From Magnolia sinica (Eukaryota; Streptophyta; Magnoliopsida; Magnoliales; Magnoliaceae), in NCBI RefSeq assembly GCF_029962835.1, contig NC_080582.1, positions 22,452,032-22,516,031 on the forward strand: a stretch of DNA of 64,000 bases, read 5' to 3'. The notes under the pieces are model-generated. The model searched no databases. It saw only the letters and a program-made list of their open reading frames with translations, and was not told where the DNA came from. The first letter of the stretch is position 1. Every line of letters starts with the position of its first letter. Below are positions 1 to 10,200 of the stretch, in pieces. A program made the position numbers and the translations under genes.

Positions 1-369
1 AGGTCAGCCTTGCTTCTAAATAAGACGTTTCTTCCACCAAGCTACCTAATCTGGCCAAATTGTCTGGAGAAGAGTTCGCTTCCCGGAAGATATGATAAAT
101 TTTATAATTTATCTATAGCTATAGCTTGTTTGTAGAGATATGCTTCATACACAACAGGGCCCACAATTTGGACCATCTTAGTTGCTGTACAGTGACACAT
201 GTCAGAGGATGAGTTGACATGATTTTTTTGATCGTTAAAGGCACAGGAGATTCCAGTGCCATCGCTTCTCAGTGGTCCACATCATTTCCGAATGACTCCA
301 GTTAATAAAATAAGCGGGATTTTTCTCTGACAAATAGCTTGCTTGCTACACAACTTTTTATGGGTGGAA

Positions 370-685
370 CTTTTCTAAATCCTACCGTGACTTTTGTTTT
401 AGATCTACACTGTCATCAATTTTTCCCAATAATTCTAAAGCATGAGCCCAGAAAACAGGTACATGCAAAGCACAAAGTAGATCATGTCACAAAAAGCAGT
501 GGCGATTGAACAAACTACTGATTGAACTTTCCTAGGGCCAACTGTAATGCTTATTTTCTATCTGACTACTTAATAAGATCACACATATCTGGATGAAGTT
601 AAAATACAAATATCAGCTTGATTAGAGAAGCTTTCAACATTAGTATCAATTTTTACTGTTTGCAGTGGTGTGGTCCACTTTAGTT

Positions 686-723
<38 letters not shown>

Positions 724-830
724 GGCATATTCTAAAATAATTGGAAAAAACAGATAATTGGCGTGGATCTAAGAAATACACCATTGAGGGCACTACGTAA
801 ATTTCACACATCAAGAAATTTGGTTGCTTG
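370..830. repeat. Palindromic (foldback) MITE
   Basis: The left arm (from about 400: a block with 'TAGATCTACACTGTCATC' then 'CATGAGCCCAGAAAAC') and the right arm (to about 790: 'TGTGGTCCACTTTAG', then the complement of the same theme) fold back on each other around a centre near 590. No coding sequence is visible. A T tract of about 30 bases (691-720) sits in the right arm. The first 370 bases of the window carry related degenerate blocks ('GTGGTCCACATCATTTC') but no clean arm pair. Confidence 0.5.
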
Positions 831-837
831 CTATGTG

Positions 838-1295
838 GTGCGGGGGAGCAGTTTATGTGAGACCCCAGACGGTGCAGCCCTTGCCATGGAGCCTACTTTG
901 ATGTGTGTATTCTTTATCCACCCTAAAAATTAAGAAGATCCAATTATCAAGTAGACCATACTCCACTACCATTAAAATTAAACTTCTTCGCATGCACCTT
1001 AATGTTTTCATAGTTTTTATTTTCCATCCAATCTCTTGATAAGTTCACATAAGCCCAAATGAATGGAAAAAAAAAAAAAAAAAATGTCAGCTTGATCTAA
1101 ATCTTTTGTGGCCCATTAGCCAATCATCATTGTTTCTTATGGTATGGTCCACGTATTAATTGGATTTGCTTCATTTTTTGAATAATGCCCTAAATTAACA
1201 GGGAAAACGTAAAAATGGAGTACTTACCATGGTAAGTGCGGCACTGTCTTGGGTGAGGCCGGGTCTCACCTAATCCGCCTCTGTGGTGCAGCACA
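838..1295. repeat. Palindromic (foldback) MITE
   Basis: The left end (838-900: 'GTGGTGCGG...GTGAGACCCC...GCCATGG') pairs with the reverse complement of the right end (1225-1295: 'CCATGG...CGGGTCTCAC...GTGGTGCAGC'). The middle carries the 'GTCCAC...GCCCTAAA' theme shared with the other palindromic elements of this window. Non-coding. Confidence 0.5.
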
Positions 1296-1369
1296 CTGGG
1301 AGCCGAGAAAAGAGAAGAAAAAAGAAAGGAAGTGATAGCATGAAAAAAGAAAGGAAGTGATGGCATGTG

Positions 1370-1835
1370 GAGCATTTATAGGCACCATCATAACGTATGT
1401 ATTAGATCCACATCATCAATCTATTTTTTTCATACTATGTTAGGGAAAGACAAAAAACAAGAAAGACCCAAGGCTCAAGTGCCTCACAACAGAAACAGTG
1501 GAAATTCGAAGTCAACTATTGAAAACTTCTTGAGGCCACAGAAGGCTTTGATCAAGCTTATATTTGTGTTTTCCCTTCATCCAAGATTTTGTGACCATAC
1601 CAATAAGTTAGATGGCAAATAAATCTCACAGTGGACCCTAGGGAGGTTTATTAATTTGGTAGTCATTCAACACCGCTGCTTCCTGTGATGTGGTCTACTT
1701 GAGATTTAGATTTCTCATTTTGGGTTCATGCTCTAAAATGATCTGTAAAAATTGATGGGTAGGGTGGATCTTAAACCTAAATAATTGTAGGGCCCAAAAA
1801 AGTTCCACACGTTAAAGTCATGTCGTGTAGCATGC
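1370..1835. repeat. Palindromic (foldback) MITE
   Basis: Arms around a centre near 1600: 'ATTAGATCCACATCATC' and 'CAAGTGCCTCACAAC' on the left pair with 'GATGTGGTCTACTTGAG' and 'GGGTGGATCTTAAACC' on the right. The centre holds the recurrent 'GATCAAGCTTATATTTGTG' block seen in the other palindromic elements. A short open frame across it (1365-1622) has no family resemblance and is taken as chance. Confidence 0.45.
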
Positions 1836-2034
1836 ACTCTATTTGGCAATGACGTGGACCAATGACAAGCAATGACTCTGAATTTTCCAGGTGCCTTCAA
1901 CGCAACAATCCATCCTCATATGGAAGCCGATTCCCTCGGTAGCCTTTCCAAGGAAGTTCCTGCAAAAGCCTTTCGCCACAAGGTTCATGTGCAGAAAGGC
2001 TTTCCTAGGAAATCCGTGTCCCTTGTTTTGTCAT

Positions 2035-2640
2035 ACACTATTCTTCTTACTTTGACTATGTTGATGTGGTAAACTTCCACGGACTCTACCATGAAATATG
2101 TTTTATATTCACGCCCTTCATGTACATTCATTTTTTCAAATCATTTTACGGCAAGAGCCCAATTTAAGAAAATCAACTCAAAATGGATACATATTTCATG
2201 TTTCGTCATTTACCTACGTGTTTCCTTTTTAGTCTCGAATATGCTGACATGGCAAACTTTTGTGAGCTCCCATGAACTTCATGTGTTATATCCACACCGT
2301 TCATTCATTTTTATTTTTTTTTTGGATTGTTTTACGGCATGAGCCCAATTTAAGAAAATCAACTCCAAATGCATACATATTTTGTGTTTCATCACCTACG
2401 TATTTAATCTTTCTAGACTATGTCAATATGGCAAAAATCTACGAGCTTGACCATGAAGTATGTGTGTTTCTTTTTAAGTCCCGACTATTCTAATGTGGCA
2501 AACTTCTGTGGGCTTCCATAATTTTTTCGATCATTGCAGGGCATAAGCCCAATTTAAAAAAATCAGAAAGTATTTATTATCTCTACACTCTCCATTTATT
2601 TTTTCGGATCATTTTAGGACATGAGCTCAAAAATGAGTCA
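2035..2640. repeat. Degenerate ~185-bp tandem repeat, about three copies
   Basis: The phrase 'GAGCCCAATTTAAGAAAATC' occurs near 2156 and again near 2342, with a weaker third copy near 2545. Each is preceded by a 'GGCAAACTT..GTG.GCT.CCATG' block. The spacing is about 186 then about 200 bases. Overlapping open frames here are by-products of the repeat. Confidence 0.55.
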
Positions 2641-3128
2641 AATACAAGCCTCAACTAGACCACACTACAAAAAATAGTGGTGATTGAATGGTCACTAGTA
2701 AAAGCTTTATAGGGCCCACCATGCCATCTAACCTGTTTATAAAGTCACACAGACCTATATTTACCGGGAAAATACAAATATCGTCTTCATTAAAAAATTT
2801 GGTGGCCCCAAGAAGAAATCGTACTATAAGCCTCTAATTTCCACTATTCCCTGTGGTGTGGTCGACTTAGGCATTAGATTTGCTTCATTTTTAAATAACC
2901 TGTTCGTAAAGTTACACAGACCTGTGTGCAGGGAAAACACAAATTTCAGCTTCATTACAAAATTCTGTGGCTCAAGAAGTAATCGTACTATAGGCCTCCA
3001 ATTCTCACTATTTGTTGCGGTGTAGTCCCCTTGAGTATTATATATTCTTCATTTTCTGGACTTATGCCTTAAAACGAGCTAAAAAAATTGTTGGATGGTA
3101 TGGATGTAAAAGACATACATCACAATGA
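2640..3128. repeat. Palindromic element fragments with a ~165-bp duplication
   Basis: 'AACCTGTTTATAAAGTCACA' near 2728 recurs as 'AACCTGTTCGTAAAGTTACA' near 2893, each followed by 'CAGACCTRTRT' and an 'AAATATCG/TTTCAGCTTCATTA' block. This indicates a partial tandem duplication of the inner part of one palindromic element. Non-coding. Confidence 0.45.
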
Positions 3129-3349
3129 GTCCACCATTAGAGCTGGGCACGAGATGACTCGACTCGTTCAACTTGTTCAGACTTGACTCGACTTTAACCG
3201 AATGGGTGAGTTGGCCCGAACTGAGTAGGCTTCGTGCAATCTGAATTCAAACCGAGTTGAGTTCGAGTTACCCAGTAACTTGACCCGACTCGACCCGAAA
3301 CTCGATCCGGTCAGACTTGACTCGATCCGAAACCGACTTGACTCAGATT

Positions 3350-3467
<118 letters not shown>

Positions 3468-3484
3468 CCTATATGTTACACCTA

Positions 3485-3770
3485 ACTCCAACCCCGAACT
3501 AATCCCAAACTCTCTCTCTCTCTCTCCCTCCTACATCCTCCTCTTCCAAGCTTGACAACCACCCACCACCATCACCACCCTCCTCTTCCTCCTCCCCCTC
3601 TCTCTCCTCTCCACTCCCGCCCACCCACGATCATCACCACCCTCCTCCTGTCTCCTCTCCACTCCCTCCCTCCATCCTCTTCCAAACCCAGTAGTCACCC
3701 ACGACCATCACCACCCTTCTCCTCTCTCTCCTCTCCACTACCTCCCTCCTTTTCAAACCTAGTAGCATAT
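3485..3770. repeat. Pyrimidine-rich tandem repeat (CACCATCACCACCCTCCTCC type)
   Basis: Three or more degenerate ~75-bp units built on 'CCATCACCACCCTCCTCCT' followed by 'CTCTCTCCTCTCCACTCCC'. The same repeat resumes at 5944-6010 on the far side of the 3771-5943 LTR, showing that the LTR was inserted into it. Confidence 0.75.
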
Positions 3771-5001
3771 TGAGGGTTAAATATTGTACATTAGACCCCA
3801 ATTATTACCTGATTTTATGAACATAATAATGCTTAATGTCCTATTTTAATCGTATTTTTGTTACAAGGTGAATTTAAAGAGCTTGGACTGAAAAGGGTAT
3901 TAAAAGTATGAATTTAATGCTCTAAAATCACCAAGGCAAGGGACTGACCCCGGGGACCAAGATCGAGGAATTTACATGCCAAAAATTCAACAAGATCAAG
4001 TGATTGGGTTTAAACGGGCCCGAAAATCGCCCAGAATGCAAGATCACAGGGTTTCCACCATATTCTCGGCTCGAAAATTTATATCTGGCCTGAGGACCCC
4101 AAATTAACCGTACACACAAAATTTTAGCAATTGGATCCTTGTGAAAGTGGCTCAACGGATATATCATCCCATAAAACTCTGATCTGGAGCCCACTTGAAA
4201 TCTGGATATATTTAAATTTTGGTCTCAACCCCTTAAATATGGTGGAAAAATGGATGGAAGAAGTGGATTTTACATACACATCACGATGGACCCCAAATGC
4301 TCACGTGCGTGTACATAGCACATGCGCACGCGAGCCACACCGGACATGGGATCTGGTCAAACTGATGGCTGACTGACTATTTCTAAAAAAACTTCAAGAC
4401 ACAACAACGTCTTTGCATACGCCGACCGTTTTTGTGTAGTGGGGCCCACCCATCTCACATTTCAGCAATCTGGAACGTCCATTATGTACAGAGTGGAGAC
4501 GTGACCATCACCTAGCTTTCCTTTTTGGCCCATACACGTATACGCATGTAGATCGTTGGGAAACGCAGGATGGACGGCGGAAGAAAAGTATCAGTGAACC
4601 GCACCAAAACTCGACCAAAACCACCCCTTCCCGGCTGTGTTTTCGCCACGAATTCAATGGACTGGGTGGATTCTTCCAGAAACATCACTGTGGGGCCCAC
4701 TGGACACATCAGCGCACTCTATTACGCAGGAACGTGCGTCCGTAAAACCCGGCTGTTCCAGGCCGTTCTACAATCATGGTTAGGATCGGATCTACGATCT
4801 TGACCGTCCAAATGGAAAAGGAGTCCTAATCGTCCCCAAGAAGTCAGATCAAGTAGATCTGATCACAGATTTCCAAACTATTCACCGCACGCATGACTGT
4901 CTTTGCAGTTTCACAACAAGAAACAGAGCTGCGGTTTCGCGATTTCTCTACGCTGCGTAGAACTCCAGCCCAGACGACCTATTGTTGCCTATAAAAGGAC
5001 G

Positions 5002-5060
<59 letters not shown>

Positions 5061-5943
5061 CATCCTTTGCATGTGGAACGGGCAGCCGTGGAGGCGTGGG
5101 GTAGGCAGAGAGAGGGAGAGAGATCACAATGTGGAGCGTGGCCTGATTTCAGAGTTTTCTCCTTCTTCCTTTTTCTTATTTGTTTGTTTTTAGCTTAATT
5201 ATGTCTGTGATAAGCTAAGCCTCTTAGCTAGGGCTAAGAGGTGAAGCTTGAAGCGTGATTAGGAAGGTGGCTTTGCTTTGATTTATGGTTATTGAACTCT
5301 CATGGATTCTAGTTTGATTAGAAGGAATGTTTTTAGTTTTAACGGTTTGTTTTGACTCAAATTACAATAGATCTGCAATAGCTTGAGATATTCTCTTTTC
5401 ATGTATTGAGATTGTGAACTTGGAAACCCTATTGTTCACCATCGTCTCATGGGCATGGTTGGGTGATGGAGCCTTTCCTAACTTTCACAATTCTCTCATG
5501 ATTGGTTGTGAGATTGGTAAATTGTTGTTGTTTGCCATAGTCTCCTGGGCATGGTTAGGTGACGGAATCACTTCCAAATCTTTGTCATTCTTATCTATTG
5601 ATGATTAAACCCATGAGAAGTTCAGAGATCTGACAAATCTCTTCCTACCAATTGGATAGAATAGGACTCTGATTCCAGTTGTGTTCTTGAATCAATGCAA
5701 GATAATTTCATAATTGCTACAAGTGGATCCTTGGCACCATAGTTTCCTACCTTTGAATTTCACTAGTCTTAGTTAAATAAATTCACAATTATATCCTTCC
5801 TTTTACCTGATTTAGATTTCATCTTACCCTAGTTCTAATTTAAGTTATTTTCATGTTACGTACAAGATTCAGTCTCTGTGGATTCGACCTTGGTCTTACC
5901 GAGTTTATTACTACATCACAACCTTATACTTGGCGTGTGAACA
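3771..5943 (+). mobile_element. Solo LTR (fossil), LTR retrotransposon, probably Gypsy-like
   Basis: The unit starts TGAGGGTTAAATATTG. It ends in a block reading 'GTGGATTCGACCTTGG' and 'CTTACCGAGTTTATTA' just before GTGTGAACA, a layout known from 3' ends of plant LTRs. A TATA-like box (4992) and a GA tract (5007-5059) lie about two thirds of the way along, where an LTR promoter and leader would be. A ~97-bp tandem duplication lies at 5436-5570. The flanks are the two halves of one pyrimidine-rich repeat, and 'CATA' occurs at both edges, so insertion was clean, but the exact edges are uncertain by 1-3 bases. No internal region or second LTR is seen, consistent with a solo LTR. Family assignment is inference. 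Confidence 0.6.
4992..5059 (+). promoter_or_regulatory. TATA box plus GA tract, probably LTR promoter
   Basis: TATAAAAGG at about 4992 is followed by a long GA run. The placement fits an LTR U3/R boundary rather than a host gene: no coding exon follows before the LTR end. Confidence 0.4.
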
Positions 5944-6889
5944 TAGCCACCTACCACCATCACCACCCTCCTCCTCCTCTCTCTCTCCTCTCCACTCCCT
6001 CCCTCCCTTATCTCTTGATCCGAATCGATGACAACTCGAACCGACTCCGTACTTTTTGTAAGACCCGTATCCTAAACCATACCGTTCTGTAGGTCTCCGC
6101 GGTCCTCCCGGTCGAATTCCGGCGACCCGCGATCTATTATCAGCAGTTGCGCACGACCCTGAGTCGTATTCCGTGGATCTGATTTGGCTTGATCCGAGAC
6201 CTGTACCCTAGCGACCGCACCATTGCCGCGGTTTCAATGCCGCATCTCGCACGCCGAAGCAATTCCTGGGAAAGGAGATGGGGGGCCGCGTTCAGTTCGA
6301 GGAAAAATACCGCGCATTTGCAAACCCGAGAAAGATTTCAAATCATGTCCCATCAATCCTACCAATCACACCTTATGTCAAGTACACATCACCCAATCCC
6401 CAAGTAACCCTCAAAGTCAACATTCTCTTACATAAAGTACACCCATCACTCACTTCACCCATCACCCCATCACTCACCCATCCCTCTCTCTCTTACAACC
6501 ACTCTCTCTCATCTCTCTCTCCCTCGTTCTCCAAGCAACCCACGTCCAAACTTCCATGGGAGAGAGCTTGTGTGGCCCACTTCCTACCTCCCATCTCCAC
6601 CATCCAAAGAACATCTTGACCGTTGAAATCATCTCCCTGAAGCTCTATATCGTGTTGGCGGAAGAAGGAAGAAGAGATCAAATGTGGGTATTCTTGGATC
6701 TTCATTTCTTTATCATTTTGTGATGTAAAGGACCACTTATGGTGGGACCCACCTTGATGTAGGCTTTGTATCAAAGAGGGCCCATAGTGGCGGGGCCCCT
6801 CTGTCCTCGCCGATGTCTCTCTCCTCTCTCTCTCTCTCTTTCTCTCTTTCTCTATGATGAATGGCCCACTTATGATGGGTGTATTTTAC

Positions 6890-8060
6890 CCATGCCGACC
6901 AACTAGTGGGCCACTTGATCCCGATTCGGGGTCCGCATGACCGGGTCATCACACAACCCGCATGAATGGGAAAATACATATCACCTTGATCCATATATGA
7001 TGGCCCAATACGTGGGACCACCGTGAAGTTTGAGTGCCATCCAGCACCGTCCAGCTTGCTGGATGGTGGGCTGGACACGTTGGAGATGGGACCTACCATG
7101 GGAATCGGATTGGCTGGTGTACATCCCTACTGGAGTCACCAGGTTCTGTGGACCCACTTGTATGGATTTCACCCACACCGTCCATCTGTTTTCATACAGA
7201 CAGACCGTCTGATGGACGGTAGCCAGCATGCAGCTGGCAGCTGCAGCGTCAGCAGGCCAGGTGAGCCCTGGCCATGGGGTGTGGTTTGCATCCACACCGT
7301 TCATAATACAGTGGGCCTTCCCATGGCTGCACGTGTGGATCCTCACCGTCCATGGCTCGGACGGTGGGCCACATTGATGAATGTATTTCATCCAGCGTCC
7401 ATCTGCCTGGACGCTGGGTAGTTTAAAAAAATAAATAACAATTATAATAATAATACTAATAATAAAATAACTTTTATATATATATATATATATATGGTGG
7501 GCCCCACGTGGGACCCACCTGCGTGAGAAAAATGGTGTGGCTGGTGAGTACGTCACCAGTTTCTGTGGACCCACCGCATATGTATGGGTCTTATCCACCG
7601 TACATCTGTCCAGACGGTGGGACCCACTTCAACTCGTGTATCCTCCATCACCACCGTCCAGAATGTCTGGACGGTGCAGTGGGCTCCAGCAAGATGCATG
7701 TGCCTCAAATCCACACCGTCCAGACCTCTGGACGGTGGGCTGGTCACCAGGTATGTATTATATCTAACTGTCCATCCATCATGACGGTGGGACCACCTGG
7801 ATGAGGCGCTGCATCCACCGTCCAGCCCATGGACAGTGGATCCCAGCCATGATGTATGTGTTTTACACATGCCGTCCATCTGTTTTTGATGGTGGGACCC
7901 ACTACCATCTGTCGACTGCAAGTTCTGTGGGTTCCACTACCAGGGACGTAAGCAAGGGGGTTTGGGACCCCACCATGATGTATGCTTTGTATCACACCAT
8001 CCAGATGGCTGGACGATGGGCCCGTGCTTAATGTATGTGTTACATCCAAACCGTCTATCC
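6890..8060. repeat. CCGTCCA / TGGACGG dyad array (array 1, copy A)
   Basis: Irregular units of about 60-90 bases, each with 'CACACCGTCCA' facing 'TGGACGGTGGG' across a short spacer and separated by 'GGGACCCAC..TGATGTATG'. More than ten half-sites are visible. The same array lies on the opposite strand in the second LTR copy (about 31040-32760). Many overlapping open frames here are repeat artefacts. Confidence 0.75.
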
Positions 8061-8279
8061 ATAGGGTGAGCTCAGTCTAAGGCTTGAGACCAAAATAAGA
8101 CAGATCTAGTTATCGAGTGGACCACACTGCCAAAAATAGTGGAGATTGGACGTCTACCATTGAAACCCTTTTGGGTCACAAGATTTTTAGACCAATATGA
8201 TATTTGTTCATCAGGTTGGTTCAAGTCCTTATGACTTATGAATAGACTGGAGGGAAAACACGTGTTATGTATATGAGGT

Positions 8280-8580
8280 CCATGTGCAGGGCACACCTGT
8301 GATGTGTATTAGGCCCATTGTGGTATATTTGAGGCCTATGGGCGAGGCCTATTGTGATGTGTTCAAGGCCCATGGGCAAGGCCCGATGTGATGTATTTTC
8401 GGCCCATGTGACATGGTCCATTGTGAAGTATTCAAGGCCTATGGGCGTAGCCTATTATGATACACTTGAGGCCCTTGTATGAAGCCCAATGCGATGTATG
8501 TGAGGCCTATGATTAAGGCCCAATGCGATGTATGTGTGGCCGCTACGTTACATATAAATCCCTTATGTGGGCCACTCCTC
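8280..8580. repeat. ~38-bp array, GGCCCAT..GTGATGTAT (array 2, left part of copy A)
   Basis: Repeats of 'AGGCCCATTGTGATGTATT' and variants with a period of about 38-40 bases. The same array reappears at 9770-10200, so the CGATTGCC array is embedded within it. Confidence 0.75.
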
Positions 8581-8819
8581 GGGAGCCATGTTGGTTAGAT
8601 GTCTACATTGAGGGGCAATGATGGTTAGACGTCCTCATTGTGACCTTCCCTTAGGCTTTGTTAGACCTATTATCTTCGTGGGTTAACCCAAATAAGTGGA
8701 CCCCATTTACCGTAGACGAATGACTCCGTGCTATCAAGTTTGATATAACCACGGTTGAGTGCCGATATTTATACTATGGTTGATTGGCTGATCATCTATG
8801 GACCCCACTTTGTTTATCT

Positions 8820-9770
8820 ACTGATTATCAGTGTCGATTATCGAGGCTGACGCCGATTATCGACTCGATTGCTAATACCAATTGACGTGACCGATTTGCC
8901 GATTCTGATTATCGATCGATTCCGATTGTCGTGGCCGATTGTCGATTAGCGATCGAGGCCGTTTGTCGTGACCGATTGCCGATTCCGATTGACTTGACCG
9001 ATTGTTGATTAGCGATCGAGGCCGTTTACCATGACCGATTGTCGATTTTGATTATCGTGATCGATTTGCCGTTTCTCATTATTGATCGATTCCAACTGTC
9101 ACGACCGATTGTCGATACCGATTAACGTGACCGATTTGCTGATTCTGATTATCTGTTGATTCCGATTATCGTGGCCGATTGTCGATTAGCGATCGAGGCC
9201 GTTTGTCGTGACCGATTGCCGATTCCGATTGACTTGACCGATTGCTGATTAACGATCGAGGCCGTTTACCATGACCGATTGCCGATTTTGATTGTCGTGA
9301 TCGATTTGCCGTTTCTGATTATCGATCAATTCCAACTGTCACGACCGATTGCCTATACCAATTGACGTGACCGATTTGCCGATTCTGATTATCGATTGAT
9401 TCCGATTGTCAATACCGATTGACGTGACTGATTTGTCGATTTTGATTATCGATCGATTTCGATTGTCGTGACCGATTGCCGATTCTGATTGACGTAATCA
9501 ATTTGTCGATTCTGATTATCGATCGATCCCGATCGTCGTGGCCGATTCCGATTGACGTGATCGATTTACCGATTCTAATTATCGATCGATCCCGATCATC
9601 CTGGCCGATTGCCGATTTCGATTGACGTGACCGATTTGTCGATTCTGATTATCGATCAATTCTGATTGTCGTGACCGATTGCTAATTCCGATTGACGTGA
9701 TCGATTTGCCGATTCTGATTATCAATCGATCATCGAGGCCAATTGTTGAGGCCGATTCCGATTGTCGAGG
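8820..9770. repeat. 60-bp satellite with 240-bp higher-order period (array 3, copy A)
   Basis: The basic unit is about 60 bases built from 'ACGTGACCGATTTGCCGATT', 'CTGATTATCGATCGATT' and 'CCGATTGTCGTGGCCGATTG'. The blocks 8881-9120 and 9121-9360 align without gaps. I count 16 differences in 240 positions by eye, with 8941-9000 and 9181-9240 identical. The family recurs reverse-complemented at 29765-30405 in LTR copy B. Confidence 0.85.
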
Positions 9771-10200
9771 CCCAATGAGATGCATATACGACCTGTATTT
9801 GAGGCCCATTGTGATGTGCATTCGGCCCGTGTTTGAGGCCCAATGTGATGTATATATGGCCCGTATTTGAGATCGTTGTGATGTGTATTCAGCCCATGTT
9901 TAAGGCCCAATGTGATGTATATAAGGCTTATGTGATGAGGCCCATTGTGATGCATTTGAAGGCTAGGCGATAGAGCCCATTATGATGTATGTTAGGCCCA
10001 TGAGAAAGGCCCATTGTGATGTATTCATGGCCCATGATGCATGGCCTATTTGATGTATTTGAGACCCATGTGTAGGGCCCACATGTCGTGTATTTGAGGC
10101 CCATGAGCAGGGCCCGCCTGTTGTGTATATGTGGCCCTTGAGTAAGACCCACTGTGTTGTATATCAGGCCTTTGTGTGAGGCCATGGGATCATTATATGT
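9770..10200. repeat. ~38-bp array, GGCCCAT..GTGATGTAT (array 2, right part of copy A)
   Basis: Continuation of the array seen at 8280-8580: 'GAGGCCCATTGTGATGTGCA', 'GAGGCCCAATGTGATGTATA' and similar. The corresponding region of copy B is at about 30640-30960. Confidence 0.75.

Noticed and set aside
6981-7598. A 205-residue minus-strand open frame
   Set aside because: It spans the CCGTCCA dyad array and a TA tract inside an LTR unit, has overlapping frames on the other strand, and shows no domain.
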